The notes beneath the pieces were generated by a model. That model did no database searches. It was not told the origin of the DNA and worked only from the letters and a program-made list of their open reading frames with translations. Made by a program: the position numbers and the translations under genes. A stretch of 64,000 bases of DNA from Ampullaceana balthica (lineage: Eukaryota; Mollusca; Gastropoda; Lymnaeidae). The DNA lies in assembly GCA_944989445.1 (NCBI GenBank), contig CALYLW010000162.1:915001-979000 (forward strand). The letters are read 5' to 3'. Below are positions 52,001 through 59,564 of this stretch, in pieces (the first letter of the stretch is position 1; every line of letters starts with the position of its first letter).

Positions 52001-52097
52001 CAAAAAATATTTATGTCACTATTTTATTATTTATAGGACACCGAAATACATTACATAAAAAAACAAAAACATATTTGTTAATACCGTCTTCCGCCAT
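25756..52097 (-). CDS. AHI1: Jouberin (AHI1), complete 32-coding-exon gene
   Basis: Joining 32 exons by their GT/AG boundaries gives one 3915-nt frame encoding 1304 residues, with matching phase at every junction. Domain order is a Lys/Glu-rich N-terminus (1-338), a C2-like pre-WD region (about 345-528), WD40 blades (about 570-938), a Ser/Pro-rich linker, SH3 (about 1162-1213) and an acidic tail. This is the jouberin architecture; the human protein is somewhat shorter (about 1196). Jouberin is a ciliary transition-zone scaffold tied to the tectonic/MKS complex and Rab8-dependent ciliogenesis. The start ATGG at 52097 has A at -3 and G at +4. Introns hold at least seven minisatellites, one complete hAT insertion and several MITEs. 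Exon coordinates are in the five sub-entries. Confidence 0.95.
26637..27030. repeat. 26-bp minisatellite in AHI1 intron 31, split by a SINE tail
   Basis: About 10 units of AAGTGATCAGTGTTGAAAGA plus TGTAGC run from 26637 to 26907. A minus-strand SINE 3' fragment (26908-26978: CTTATCTGTTTCAGACGCTC, CTTCTATACAGAAG) interrupts the array, which then resumes for about two units to 27030. The SINE fragment therefore entered an existing array. Confidence 0.9.
28299..35622 (-). CDS. AHI1: AHI1 exons 24-29: linker between WD40 and SH3
   Basis: Exons 35622-35538, 35247-35070, 34631-34491, 30483-30354, 29730-29660, 28361-28299. The product (residues 939-1161) is rich in Ser, Pro, Met and Arg: [56 protein letters not shown] (helical), [53 protein letters not shown] and [18 protein letters not shown]. 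It is probably a flexible tether with phosphorylation-prone SP/TP sites. Intron 26 (30484-34490) hosts a 2.5-kb hAT element and intron 27 is almost entirely an ACAACA-type repeat. Confidence 0.93.
28433..28489. repeat. 20-bp triplicate in AHI1 intron 29
   Basis: The unit TCTGTTTTCAGCGCTTTTTG occurs three times head to tail next to exon 29 (28299-28361), on its 5' side in transcript order. Likely replication slippage. Confidence 0.9.
28836..29078. repeat. 30-bp minisatellite in AHI1 intron 28
   Basis: Eight nearly identical units of GTAACAAACAAGTCTGTACT plus GGGACTAGGG. On the transcript strand each unit contains CCCTAGTCCCAG and TACAG, which are AG acceptor-like but lack strong pyrimidine tracts. 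Confidence 0.95.
29785..30335. repeat. Degenerate ACAACA/ATACAACA repeat filling AHI1 intron 27
   Basis: About 550 bp of irregular ACAACAAAC, ATACAACAAC and related words occupy nearly all of the 623-bp intron between 29731 and 30353. The pre-mRNA would contain a long U/G-rich UGUUGU(A)UG tract. The long open frames over this tract on both strands (up to 264 codons on the minus strand) are a consequence of stop-free composition. Confidence 0.95.
30837..31196. mobile_element. Eroded hAT-like element in AHI1 intron 26
   Basis: The left part (AATTATTAATTTAATTTTAA then TTAACTTTTACAAAATTAAC) resembles the AGGGCTGTTA-end of the 14164-14746 element. The right end AATACCGCAGTCCTAATT resembles its CCGCAGCCCTAA end. 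It is heavily diverged, with no transposase. Confidence 0.5.
31418..31720. mobile_element. TIR MITE nested in the intronic hAT
   Basis: Left GGGGTCGTCCATAAATGACG and right TTTTTGACAGCCCC belong to the same family as 20109-21065 and 57461-57873. It shares the internal ATTAGAGTGCAG and GAGACATGCTCATTTTCAAAT blocks in reverse orientation. Confidence 0.75.
32176..32345 (-). pseudogene. hAT transposase C-terminal remnant
   Basis: The minus-strand translation contains [36 protein letters not shown] and [14 protein letters not shown] before a stop at 32176. The KNYLRST-S-x-RL-NLAILSI pattern is the conserved C-terminal end of hAT/ZMYM-type transposases. The usual SERSFSKLK motif is degraded here. 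It supports the hAT assignment of the surrounding element. Confidence 0.7.
32420..32606. mobile_element. hAT-type MITE nested in the intronic hAT
   Basis: Ends CAGGGCTGGTCTTAGCAA and GATAAGACCGGCCCTG are inverted. The flanks GGTACAGC (32412-32419) and TGTACAGC (32607-32614) make an 8-bp target duplication with one mismatch. Non-coding, 187 bp. Confidence 0.88.
34063..34215. repeat. 39-bp minisatellite in AHI1 intron 26, 4 copies
   Basis: The unit AGATATCAATTCAGATCTAA plus TGGATAAGGAAGTCTGAAA repeats four times, about 280 bp downstream (transcript sense) of the exon 26 donor. The period is a multiple of 3, so the Ser/Leu-rich open frame across it is an artefact. Confidence 0.92.
35815..41536 (-). 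CDS. AHI1: AHI1 exons 16-23: WD40 propeller
   Basis: Exons 41536-41340, 40723-40669, 40406-40291, 39480-39312, 39059-38915, 38754-38607, 36904-36771, 35955-35815. Blades end in [47 protein letters not shown] and [11 protein letters not shown] dipeptides ([22 protein letters not shown]) precede several of them. Exon 22 ends at an unusual donor, ACAG|GTCATT, chosen because it rejoins NTDTG to DQVAVY in phase. The exon 20 acceptor could be 6 nt later (CTGCAG repeat). The intron after exon 21 (37-38.6 kb) is packed with copies of its own 5' splice site, and the one after exon 22 carries a 30-bp satellite. Confidence 0.95.
35985..36672. repeat. 30-bp minisatellite in AHI1 intron 22, about 23 copies
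   Basis: The unit TGACATTCACTATATATGAC plus ATACATTTTG grades into TGACATTTACTATCTATGAC plus TTACATTGTG across the array. There are two sub-blocks, 35985-36190 and 36190-36670, with different consensus units. The 186-codon plus-strand open frame is an artefact of the 30-bp period. Confidence 0.95.
37248..37429. mobile_element. hAT-type MITE in AHI1 intron 21
   Basis: Starts CAGTGTTTCTCAA and ends TTGAGAAACACTG, a perfect 13-bp inverted repeat. The flanks ATTTAGGG and ATTTAATG match at 6 of 8 bases, so the target duplication is eroded. Non-coding, with a C-rich patch at 37277-37286. Confidence 0.85.
37640..38595. repeat. 46-bp minisatellite copying the exon 21 splice donor, about 21 copies
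   Basis: The unit is AAGTACTTACACTCTTCTAT plus CAAACAAGTAAGTGTATAGG plus ATTTAA. On the transcript strand each unit contains TTTGATAGAAGAGTGTAAGT followed by ACTT. This matches the real exon 21 end and donor (TTTGATCTAAGAGT|GTAAGT then ACTTCTAAAT at 38607/38606). The units nearest the exon are the most diverged (TATAACTTAC, TAAAACAATT). The array lies immediately downstream of the genuine junction inside intron 21. Confidence 0.95.
39490..39958. repeat. About 36-bp minisatellite in AHI1 intron 18
   Basis: Variable units of GTCATTAGATCTTTGGTGTC plus AGTGTGATTTAATATAT occur about 13 times, ending close to the exon 19 acceptor at 39480. Units vary between 29 and 38 bp. On the transcript strand each contains TCTAATGAC, a branch-point-like sequence. 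Confidence 0.9.
40793..40985. mobile_element. Partial TIR element of the CCGTCCATA family in AHI1 intron 16
   Basis: The left end AAGGGGCCCTCCATAAAGTA and CGTCACAC motifs match the 20109 and 57461 elements. The right end is worn (ACTGTCACAC without a GGACAGCCCC terminus). It lies between exons 16 and 17. Confidence 0.6.
41931..44186 (-). CDS. AHI1: AHI1 exons 10-15: C2-like pre-WD region
   Basis: Exons 44186-44003, 43219-43124, 42927-42834, 42675-42580, 42314-42216 and 42056-41931. The translation includes [86 protein letters not shown] and [17 protein letters not shown]. The order 'HRTD-LK-DF', '[10 protein letters not shown]', 'NE-F', 'KVIL-FE-LDF' and 'IAWAFLK-LG-NG' is specific to jouberin and fits a C2-type beta sandwich used for membrane or partner binding. 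The exon 10 acceptor is in a GAAGAAG run (44186 chosen; 44183 would drop one codon). Confidence 0.94.
43448..43665 (-). mobile_element. Diverged tRNA-derived SINE in AHI1 intron 11
   Basis: The body shares TGGCCAGTGACGCAGCGTTC, ACAGGC and CTAACTAATGT(T)AG(G)TACCCATT with the SINE at 22060-22336 in the same orientation. The B box is degenerate and the head is reduced to CACGGTGGTAGAGTGGC (minus strand), so it is an old copy. Confidence 0.75.
44700..45425. repeat. 29-bp minisatellite in AHI1 intron 9, about 24 copies
   Basis: The unit TGTGGACAGTATTTGACTGT plus TGCTACCAG is highly homogeneous. A TATCAG variant recurs at intervals (about 44955, 45163, 45366), suggesting higher-order amplification of a block of about 200 bp. 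Confidence 0.95.
46030..52097 (-). CDS. AHI1: AHI1 exons 1-9: lysine/glutamate-rich N-terminus
   Basis: Coding exons (high to low): 52097-52085 (MAED), 50321-50253, 49988-49919, 49242-49179, 48417-48276, 47424-47301, 47089-47035, 46767-46357, 46096-46030. Phases run 1,2,... and each split codon restores a sensible residue (for example G|GA to Gly, AA|A to Lys, CT|G to Leu). The product (residues 1-338) is dominated by K-rich basic blocks ([29 protein letters not shown]) and acidic blocks, likely disordered or coiled. The donor after exon 3 (AA|GTAATC) and that after exon 5 (A|GTATTA) are weak. This part evolves fast and is the least certain for exon choice. Confidence 0.88.
47855..48060. repeat. 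Diverged relative of family B in AHI1 intron 5
   Basis: AATACGGTACATTCGATCGA, TATGAAATTTTGATACAATG and CATTGT match the core of the 18.8-19.9 kb units. The sequence then diverges into GAGATCTCTAGGACTATCAG and a GGAAGGATGG run. It is probably a related, older element family. Confidence 0.55.
50660..50938 (-). repeat. Family A fragment abutting a family B 3' end
   Basis: At 50660-50815 the reverse complement of the family A right part is seen (CTGTCCGTGACGCTAATTTT, CAAATTACTGCACCAATGCA). From 50830 to 50938 comes the 3' end of a minus-orientation family B unit (TAATAAAACAAACCCGTAAA, AACAAAGTTTTTGAC, ATAAATCCCTTATAT, then AGACATAACTAAAAGTATTG). It marks a family B terminus outside a tandem context. 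Lies in AHI1 intron 1. Confidence 0.7.
51286..51503. mobile_element. hAT-type MITE in AHI1 intron 1
   Basis: Starts CAGGAGTGGGCAAACTACGG and ends AAGTTTGCCCAACCCTG, inverted ends. TATAATAC (51278-51285) and TATTATAC (51504-51511) form an 8-bp target duplication with one mismatch. Confidence 0.9.
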
Positions 52098-52793
52098 TAT
52101 TGTTTATGTTTAGTCCCGCATACATTGGAATGCTTGAAGATTATTGGATTAAAAATTAAAATCGTACTATACCCAGAGATGTAAAAATATTAATACCATG
52201 TTTTTATGTTATAGATTTACCTATTTAAAAGCCTGATTGCAGTCTCACCCCCATTACTTTATTTACTATTCCCAGAAACCACACTAACTTTCGAAAATTT
52301 TGTCCCTTGTTAAAATTAATTAATATCATTCATAAAAATTTAGAAGACCCAAAAAGTCGTTGAAAACATATTTATAAAATTACCACACATTATGATTATT
52401 CCCAGTGTTTACTGTTTATCATTAAAAACTGATTATTTTACTTTAGAATCTTTAGATCATCAGTTAGAGTTGTTATTTTAGTTTTTAAGCTGAATTCCAG
52501 TAGTTTTATTAAGAACTAATTGACTAATGATTCCCGAACAAAATTAGAAATGCGCCCAAAAATTTTTACGCGTCTAAAATATAAATATAAAATGGATTTG
52601 CTTATACTTATTATGTATCCATCAAAACAATCAAATAAAAATTCGAAGGAACTAAGAAAAAAGAGTTAATAAAAAATAATATCTGTTTAATGCCAACATT
52701 AAATCAAACAATAACAAGATCTGTTCAACTCGAATATCTTCTGAGCGCTCGGCTTCACAGCGGTGGGGTACATGTTTGTAAAGCTATGTATAT

Positions 52794-52872
52794 TTATTCG
52801 GCACCAGTTTGAGATCTATCACGACTCTTTCTAGGAGATGCTGAAGATTGCCGCCTCTTCTTGCTTATCAGG
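52794..52872 (-). CDS. Candidate terminal exon of an upstream gene
   Basis: After an acceptor TTTACAG| at 52873, the minus strand reads LISKKRRQSSASPRKSRDRS then QTGAE and stop TAA at 52794-52796. AATAAA overlaps the stop (52793-52798). The basic Ser/Arg tail could be a cytoplasmic or nuclear C-terminus. It ends about 700 bp upstream of the AHI1 start, on the same strand. It might be the last exon of the EGF-like gene at 55-57 kb or of another gene; no phase link could be shown. Confidence 0.4.
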
Positions 52873-53536
52873 CTGTAAATGAAGAAGTTGACATATTCAT
52901 TACATGGGAAGAAATTGAGCATTTAAAACTCCGAATTAGGTATCACCTTTATCACATCCAAGTTTCCTTCTGAATTCTGAACAAACGCTATTTATTTAAC
53001 TATCAACTGCGATGACAGTTTTGTATATTGGATTATGAATGTCTCCTGAAAATTTGATACCGATATATCTAAAATTACAAAAGTTGTGAGTGAAAGAGTA
53101 CAGAATTTTGAAATTTGGGTAACAAGTTTTGGAATAAATTAGATAGGTTATATTAGCGGGAAAAAAATCGACAAAAAAAATTATAACTTCACTTCTATAA
53201 AAGATAGAAAGACAAAACAAGTGTTTTTGAAAATGTCTTAGCAATGCCTTTAAAAGGACATATTATTTAAGCCTATTAGACTACATTTAAATTTTCTGTC
53301 AAAGTACCTACAGTTTAATACATAAATTCACCCTAAAAGATGTTATCTGTTTTTAAAAGTATGTGAGCGGTGGAATCGAGGAGATAGGAAGATTTTTAAG
53401 GTCGCATATTTTAAAGTTATTTACTAAAACTGTAAAGGTATTTAAAAAAAACAACACAAAAACAACTTCATAATTTCTTTGTTTTATAACATATCTAAAT
53501 TAATTGAAAGTAGGCCTACACAATGGTGCCAATAGC

Positions 53537-53728
53537 CAGAGGCGTCACTAGGGTTGGTGTCACCCGGGGCGGTAGCCCATAGTGTCATCCCCTCACGACT
53601 AAACCCATAGAAATCCTCCGAGTTTTCCAGTGCCAAATAATGGGAGCATACAGAATCTTACATTTCGGTGTCACCGATTGTGTCACCCGGGCGGCCCACC
53701 CCGACCGCACCACCCAGTGACGCCACTG
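53537..53728. mobile_element. hAT-type MITE
   Basis: Starts CAGAGGCGTCACTAGGG and ends CCAGTGACGCCACTG, with inner GTCACCCGGGGCGG and GTCACCCGGGCGGCC blocks. CCAATAGC (53529-53536) and CCAAAAGC (53729-53736) form an 8-bp target duplication with one mismatch. Confidence 0.9.
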
Positions 53729-53739
53729 CCAAAAGCATA

Positions 53740-55017
53740 CAATTGCCAGCAAAAGAATCCTCTGTAGAAACCTATTTTTTGGTATGCAATTAAATACATG
53801 TAAGCCTAATTGTCTTTTCACCATATAGTTTTATTTTCTTTAAAATTGAAAAAAGTTGGGTTGTACATGGGGATAGTGGTTATAGAGTCCCCGATCAATC
53901 GCTTTGCAGGTCATGATCAGTGGTGTTCACCTGAGTAAAAGTCATGACAATTAACCTCAAACAGGTTATATACAATATACAAATAGTCTACTTCTAAAGA
54001 CGAAATTTCTAGGCCTGGATTTTTTTTTAAAGAGCTGTCATCTTAAACAGACTTTTTTTTTCCATTGTATGCTCGAATCACTTGGAGAGAAAAACTATTT
54101 GAGAATCTCTACACAGTTTACGCGTAAGATCTATCTATATAAATAATTAACCAGAAATTAGGGCAATCACAAGACGCGAGCAAATAACATGACGAATGAC
54201 CCTCGCTAAGGTCGACCAATCACAGTTTATGGTTGGCAAGCCAGGGTGGTGCAGTTGAGGGGGGGGCTCAACCGCAGTGTGCATGTCTCAAGACCAAAAA
54301 TGTGTCGGCGGTCCCGTCATCACGTTCACTCGCGGTGTTCCCATTTATTCGAGCTGCTGTTTGTATCCGTTCTTTCCCCCCTTTCTTTTCACTATCTATG
54401 AGCAAGTCTACGGCGTATGCTACGCAGCGAGTCGTATCTAGTTTCTTATATTATGTCTCAAATTCATTTTTTAAAAATCATTAATAATAGTCAGTAATAA
54501 ATGATATTTTTTGAAGTATGAAATCAACTGTAGAGGTTAACAAAGAAACAAAAGTAAACTCAATAATATGTTCTCCTTACACGCAGCACAGAAAAACGAT
54601 TACAGGAATCAGCAAAAGTGATGTCTTTATTCCCAGTTTTATGCTCTGAAAAATTTAGTAAGATAATATTAAATATCTGTGCACTGGTTATTACATCAAT
54701 AATAACTCTGAATGCACATAATGACCATGTAATCGTCGTTCTAATCGACCTCCAACGTAGACGTTCATTTATTTAAAATAATTTTTTTTCGAGAGAACAA
54801 AAACTCATTAAGTCTAATTTACATTTTAAAAAATGTTTTTATTACTATTTATAAAAGAACTAAGTAGGAAATTATACACATATTTGCACACACAAAAATA
54901 TAAAAAATTAATAATCAATAAATAAATAATCAATACTAGACAGCCAGATGTCTTAAAAGAAAGATAATGAACAAAGTATTTTGCTACTAATAGATGCACG
55001 AATATAACCAAAATGAC
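53740..55017. other. No supported gene
   Basis: Probably the intron or 3' flank of the EGF-like gene on the minus strand. The open frame at 54233-54484 (plus) shows no domain. A GGGGGGG run occurs at about 54260. Confidence 0.4.
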
Positions 55018-57108
55018 CTGTGAAACATGCTCCTGTCTTCTTGTCCTTACAATCCCCGCCACACTTCTCCTCACAAGATTCACCACAGTTGGGACCAAAC
55101 TCGTTGGACTCACATTCTGTTTATTCAGATTATGTTATAGATTTTAAGTATTCCTTTGTCGCAAGCTGTTTGGCTTTAAGATATTGAACAAATCGCAATG
55201 CTTTTATTATTTTAATGTTTAGAGAGGATCTATTGGCCTTATGGACTTTGGCTTAGAGCAGTGGGTCTCCAAACTACGGCCCGCGGGTCAGATGCGGCCC
55301 GCGAGACCCTCTCTCCGGCCCCTGGAGACCTTTTAATCTCCAAAAGATACTATTTTTACCCATAGTTTACCACAAAACTGTGTCTAGTCGGCCCCCAAAC
55401 TGGTGATTGACAGTTAATGCGGCCCATCCGGCAGAAAAGTTTGGAGACCCCTGGGTTAGAGAAATAATGTAATGATTGTAACACAGTCGATCATAATTTT
55501 TTTACCTCGCGCAAAATATCAAGAAGGAAACTTCCCTTCCTCTTCAGACGACAACGACGTCATTTATATAGTCCTATATTCTGGCGCGCATTTCTATATT
55601 TTAAAGTTGTTAACACGCATACCATGTAAAGTCACGGCAAGCAACTGATTTATATACCTCAGCGTATAGGTTTATTTTAAAACTTATCGATATTATCTGA
55701 AGTTTTTGCAGAGTATGCCGACTGTTAGTAGTGTTATAAGATTACTGCTATAAGATTAATGCCATACAGCTGGAGAGTGACACCGACCTTTATAGCATCC
55801 AAACATTGCACGTTTAAATCCACTAGAGCAGGATGAGCACGCCCCTGTTCTTTTATTACAGTCACCGATGCAATTATCACAGCTAAACTTGCATTGCTCT
55901 CCCCAGTAGAAAGCTGGGCATTCTATAAAAATAAATTAAATGAAAAAGAAATAATTTTTAAATATATATATATAAAAATTATGCCTGTTTATTTAGAAAA
56001 GTAGTATGGCAAGAGTAAAATAATGGAGTCGGGGGGAAAAGTGGTTTGATACGATATTTTTTTCATCACGTGTTTAACGCCATAATTCTTGGAAATCTTT
56101 GAATGTTGTCTTTCAAACATTCTGCCAACTCTAAAACGTGTGTATATAAAGCCGAACGTGATTTCAAATACTACACAAGTTTAATGAGGCAATCAACAGT
56201 TTAACAATATGGGATGTTAGAAAATATATGTGCTGCCTGGGACGGAACCAATTGTTTTACAGCTGCCGTGACTGTTAGTTATGTATCAAGGTCGTGTTCG
56301 AAAATGGATTCTCCGAATACGCAGTCGCACTGAATCAATCAGGAACAGGTGGCGGTATGGAAAGTCGATAAATTAAATGGGATTTTTGACATTTTTGCAC
56401 ATATTTCGAGGGTGCTTCTGTCAACCTTTGACTGTATAAACATGTGATGGTAACGTCCTTTGAGCAATGCTATCAGTTTCTAAACAGCCCATCAATTTAA
56501 CACAACCAGAACCACGCGACGACACCTGTTTTTTCTTTAGCCAAGTCTTCGTCCACTGCAGAGTCACCATCGTTATCTGAAAACAAATGAACGGTTATTT
56601 AAAAACTGAGAGCACTTTTCATTCTACAAACAACTAATTAATTTGAACGTAATCAAATACTTCTTCTAATACTAATACCAACAGCTATTTCTGCTGTTGC
56701 TACTGCAGCTGCTACTGCAATTACTACTACTACTGCTACTACTACTACTACTACCACCACCATTACTACAACTACACAAATACGACTTCTACTACTACTA
56801 CTGTTATAGTCCATAAAATATTTCAAGCTTTTACATCATTCGACTGCTGTACAATGTTGCTTCAAAAACAACTATAGTATACATATGTTTGATTTATGCA
56901 TGCAATCGACTTGAAAATTGGTTAAGATACATTCAAAGTCACTGATTTAATATTATTGATAAAAAAAAATTTTTAAAAATAAGTTTCAATATACTAAAAT
57001 AAATAGCTCCCAAAAACACAAACCTTTCTTATCCATCACTTCTTCGTCGAAGCGACCATCACAGTCATTATCAAACAAGTCACCAACTTTGTGAACTGGA
57101 TTACAATC
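55018..57108 (-). CDS. Extracellular MopE/EGF-like gene, four internal exons
   Basis: Exons 57108-57024, 56576-56526, 55922-55788 and 55116-55018 join in phase. The first two give DCNPVHKVGDLFDNDCDGRF, DEEVMDKKDNDGDSAV and DEDLAKEKT. D-N-D-C-D-G-x-x-D-E is the MopE-type putative metal-binding motif, repeated as an acidic NDGDSAVDED. The next two give CPAFYWGEQCKFSCDNCIGD, CNKRTGACSSCSSGFKRAMF and CESNEFGPNCGESCEEKCGG, DCKDKKTGACFTG, Cys-rich EGF/laminin-type modules. Such combinations occur in molluscan secreted or cell-surface proteins. Neither signal peptide nor C-terminus is visible, so the gene extends both ways. Function unknown. Confidence 0.75.
55259..55453. mobile_element. hAT-type MITE in an intron of the EGF-like gene
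   Basis: Starts CAGTGGGTCTCCAAACT and ends AGTTTGGAGACCCCTG. GCTTAGAG (55251-55258) and GGTTAGAG (55454-55461) are an 8-bp target duplication with one mismatch. The CGGCCCGCGGG interior resembles the 51286-51503 element. Confidence 0.9.
56690..56805. repeat. (ACT)n-type microsatellite
   Basis: Interrupted CTACTACTACTAC and CCACCACCATTACTAC triplets in the intron between the MopE-type exons. Confidence 0.9.
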
Positions 57109-57460
57109 CTAGGCGTTGATAATTTTTAAATCGGTTAAATCACTTCAGACAAAAAAAAATTATTACAGGATAAACCAGACAATATATTGCGCCTGGGACA
57201 AACTATAAAATTACCACTCAACCCAATTCCTTACCCTTATTACTTATTATAATATATAATGTATTGTCGCTGGCCTTATTTTTGGAGACATGGACGTCTT
57301 CCCGCAACCCAACTACCCCACTGAGATTAACTAATTAGAATATTCGCCGCCTGTAGGAGTTGATGATAATTGGAAAATATGACAGTTACACACAAATATT
57401 TTCTCAAAGTTAATCTTTACTGACGGACACAGTAAAATGGATAAACAAAATATTACGTAA

Positions 57461-57873
57461 GGGGCCGTCCATAAATGGCGTCACACAATTTTGGTCAATT
57501 TTTCAGCCCCCTCAAACCCTTCCCCCGTTGTCACACGTCGCCACAAAAAGTTGGACCCCCTCCAATATTAATCTTTGCGACAAGCCGTATTTTTGTATTT
57601 GAAAATGAGCATGTTTCAAATCACATTTTTTGTCATTTTAGTATGTATTTAGTGTAAGACTGCACTCTAATATCGTAATACTCGGGAAAGCCATTCAAAA
57701 CGTCATTAAATAAGTTGTAAGCAATCAAATATTGAAGTGTAACTTTTATTTAAAGTTGCGCATTTCGATGTGACTTCACAGTTCGTTAACACCCTCTCCC
57801 CCCTGTCACACATCGTCACAAGTGTGTGACAACCCTCCCCCCTAGATGCGTGACATAATTTATGGACAGCCCT
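57461..57873. mobile_element. TIR MITE of the CCGTCCATA family (uninterrupted copy)
   Basis: Left GGGGCCGTCCATAAATGGCG, right TGACATAATTTATGGACAGC plus CC; TAA on both sides. It contains GAAAATGAGCATGTTTCAAA and ACTGCACTCTAATATCGTAA without the 569-bp insertion present in the copy at 20109-21065. Confidence 0.85.
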
Positions 57874-58142
57874 TAAAGTAGGATTCGAAAATAATTTGTT
57901 AAATTTTTATTTTTAGAATGAATAAATAGTATCATTTTTTTAAATACATAAACTAGAATTTGAAAATTTTATTTTAATATTCGTCTTTAAAAGTAAAGGA
58001 AATTTAATATATTTTGAGACCGTAGATCTGGCTTTTGTGTTTTTGTTTTAGTGAGTCGAATGACTTCTGCAGGGAAAAAGGGGGGGGGGTAGAAGGAATC
58101 AGGGGAGCTTATTTCAAGGCTCGGCAACGGTGGCATATTTTT

Positions 58143-58145
58143 NNN
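58143..58145. other. Assembly gap (NNN)
   Basis: Three N characters sit exactly at the left edge of the family B array, so the true number of units to the left is unknown; the array may be collapsed. Confidence 0.98.
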
Positions 58146-58890
58146 AAATCCCTTATATTAAATTCGCGGCCGTCTCATCATCTCATCATCTCATGGGCTG
58201 GGCGGGCGGAAAAAGAAAAGTAAAAAAATGACCCACTTCCCGTGATTCGATCGAGCTGAAATTTGGCACACTGTCCCGTCTGACCTAACAATGCATCGTA
58301 TTAAAATTTCAGATCGATCGAACGTACGGTAAATAAATTAATGCATTTTTAGTTTATCCTTATATGAGGTATGTAATTCAAATTCACGGTTTGTTATTGG
58401 GTTTTTTTCCACGTGAGTTTGAGTTGACGCTTAGACGTCGACCGTCGAGCCGACACCCCCCCCCCACGACCAATCCCCCGTTAAAAGTCAGGGGACATCA
58501 CTCGGTGTCAGTCCGTAAATATTTGTGGCGTTGAAACATAATCAATACTTTTAATTATGACTAAAATATAAGGGATTTATAGTAGAAAACTTTGTTTTTA
58601 CGGGTTTGTTTTATTAAATCCCTTATATTAACTTCGCGGCCGTCTCATCATCTCTCTCATCATCTCATGGGCTGGGCGGGCGGAAAAGGTAAAGTCGAAA
58701 ATGACCCACTTCCAGTGATCCGATCGAGCTGAAATTTGGCACACGGACCCGACTCACCTAACAATGCATCGTATCAAAATTTCAGATCGATCGATCGTAC
58801 CGTTATTAAATTAATGCATTTTTAGTATGTCCTTATATGAGGTATGTAATTCAAATTCACTGTTTGTTATTGTTTTTTTTTCCACGTGAA
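58146..58890 (+). repeat. Family B units directly upstream of the Helitron
   Basis: Unit 1 (58146-58615, 470 bp) starts AAATCCCTTATATTAAATTC and ends with inverted ATATAAGGGATTT and TTTACGGGTTTGTTTTA. Unit 2 starts at 58616 with AAATCCCTTATATTAACTTC and matches unit 1 for about 270 bp to TTTTCCACGTGA near 58888. It then runs into Helitron-specific 5' sequence instead of the C-rich second half. Units here are in plus orientation, the same as the Helitron frame, and opposite to the array at 18830-19903. Confidence 0.8.
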
Positions 58891-59335
58891 AAATTGAGTA
58901 GACGCGTTGAGGCGGCCCATCGAAGCACCGCGGCGCTTTTGTTTACATTTTACGTGTCACGCTGAGCTCGGTCAAGCGAATCGGTGACCAGACTTTTCCC
59001 CTCTCCCCCTCCCACCCACCCCTCCCCCACCCCTCCCCCCACTAGGGTTATGATGCAAAGTTCAGTTAAGACAGATTCAGTCTATAAATGTTTGTCACGT
59101 GTATGTCAATATTTTCGTCATTTTTGCAATCCACTTTGAATTGTAATCATGGTTTGTCACGGATGACCAATTTTCTTTCAAATCTTTGTTGTGAGTAACT
59201 CACGTAACGTGCTTTGGTGTGTTTTGAGGTCACGTATTTGGTCAGAAAGTGTGCAAATGAAAGTTGTTCTGTTGATGTAATTAGAACGTGTGTAGACGTT
59301 TATAGAGTTTTGTTCATATTGTGTTGTGGCAAGAA

Positions 59336-59497
59336 ATGAACGCCATTAAAGATTGCGTGTTATTCTTGTGTTTTGGATATAGAATAATTCTGGTGTGGTG
59401 ACAAGCATTTCAGAGATATATATGAACGCCATTAAAGATTGCATGTTATTCTTGTGTTTTGGATATAGTATAATTCTGGTGTGGTGACAAGCATTTC

Positions 59498-59507
<10 letters not shown>
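59336..59507 (+). repeat. 86-bp tandem duplication upstream of the Helitron start codon
   Basis: Two copies begin ATGAACGCCATTAAAGATTG (59336 and 59422) and contain TTTTGGATATAG and GGTGTGGTGACAAGCATTTC. Between them and the ATG lies (TA)n at 59502-59549. Copies differ by single bases, so the duplication is recent. Confidence 0.9.
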
Positions 59508-59552
<45 letters not shown>

Positions 59553-59564
59553 GAAGATTGTGAC

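Noticed and set aside
53585..53824. 79-codon minus-strand frame
   Set aside because: Overlaps a MITE with a defined target duplication; no domain.
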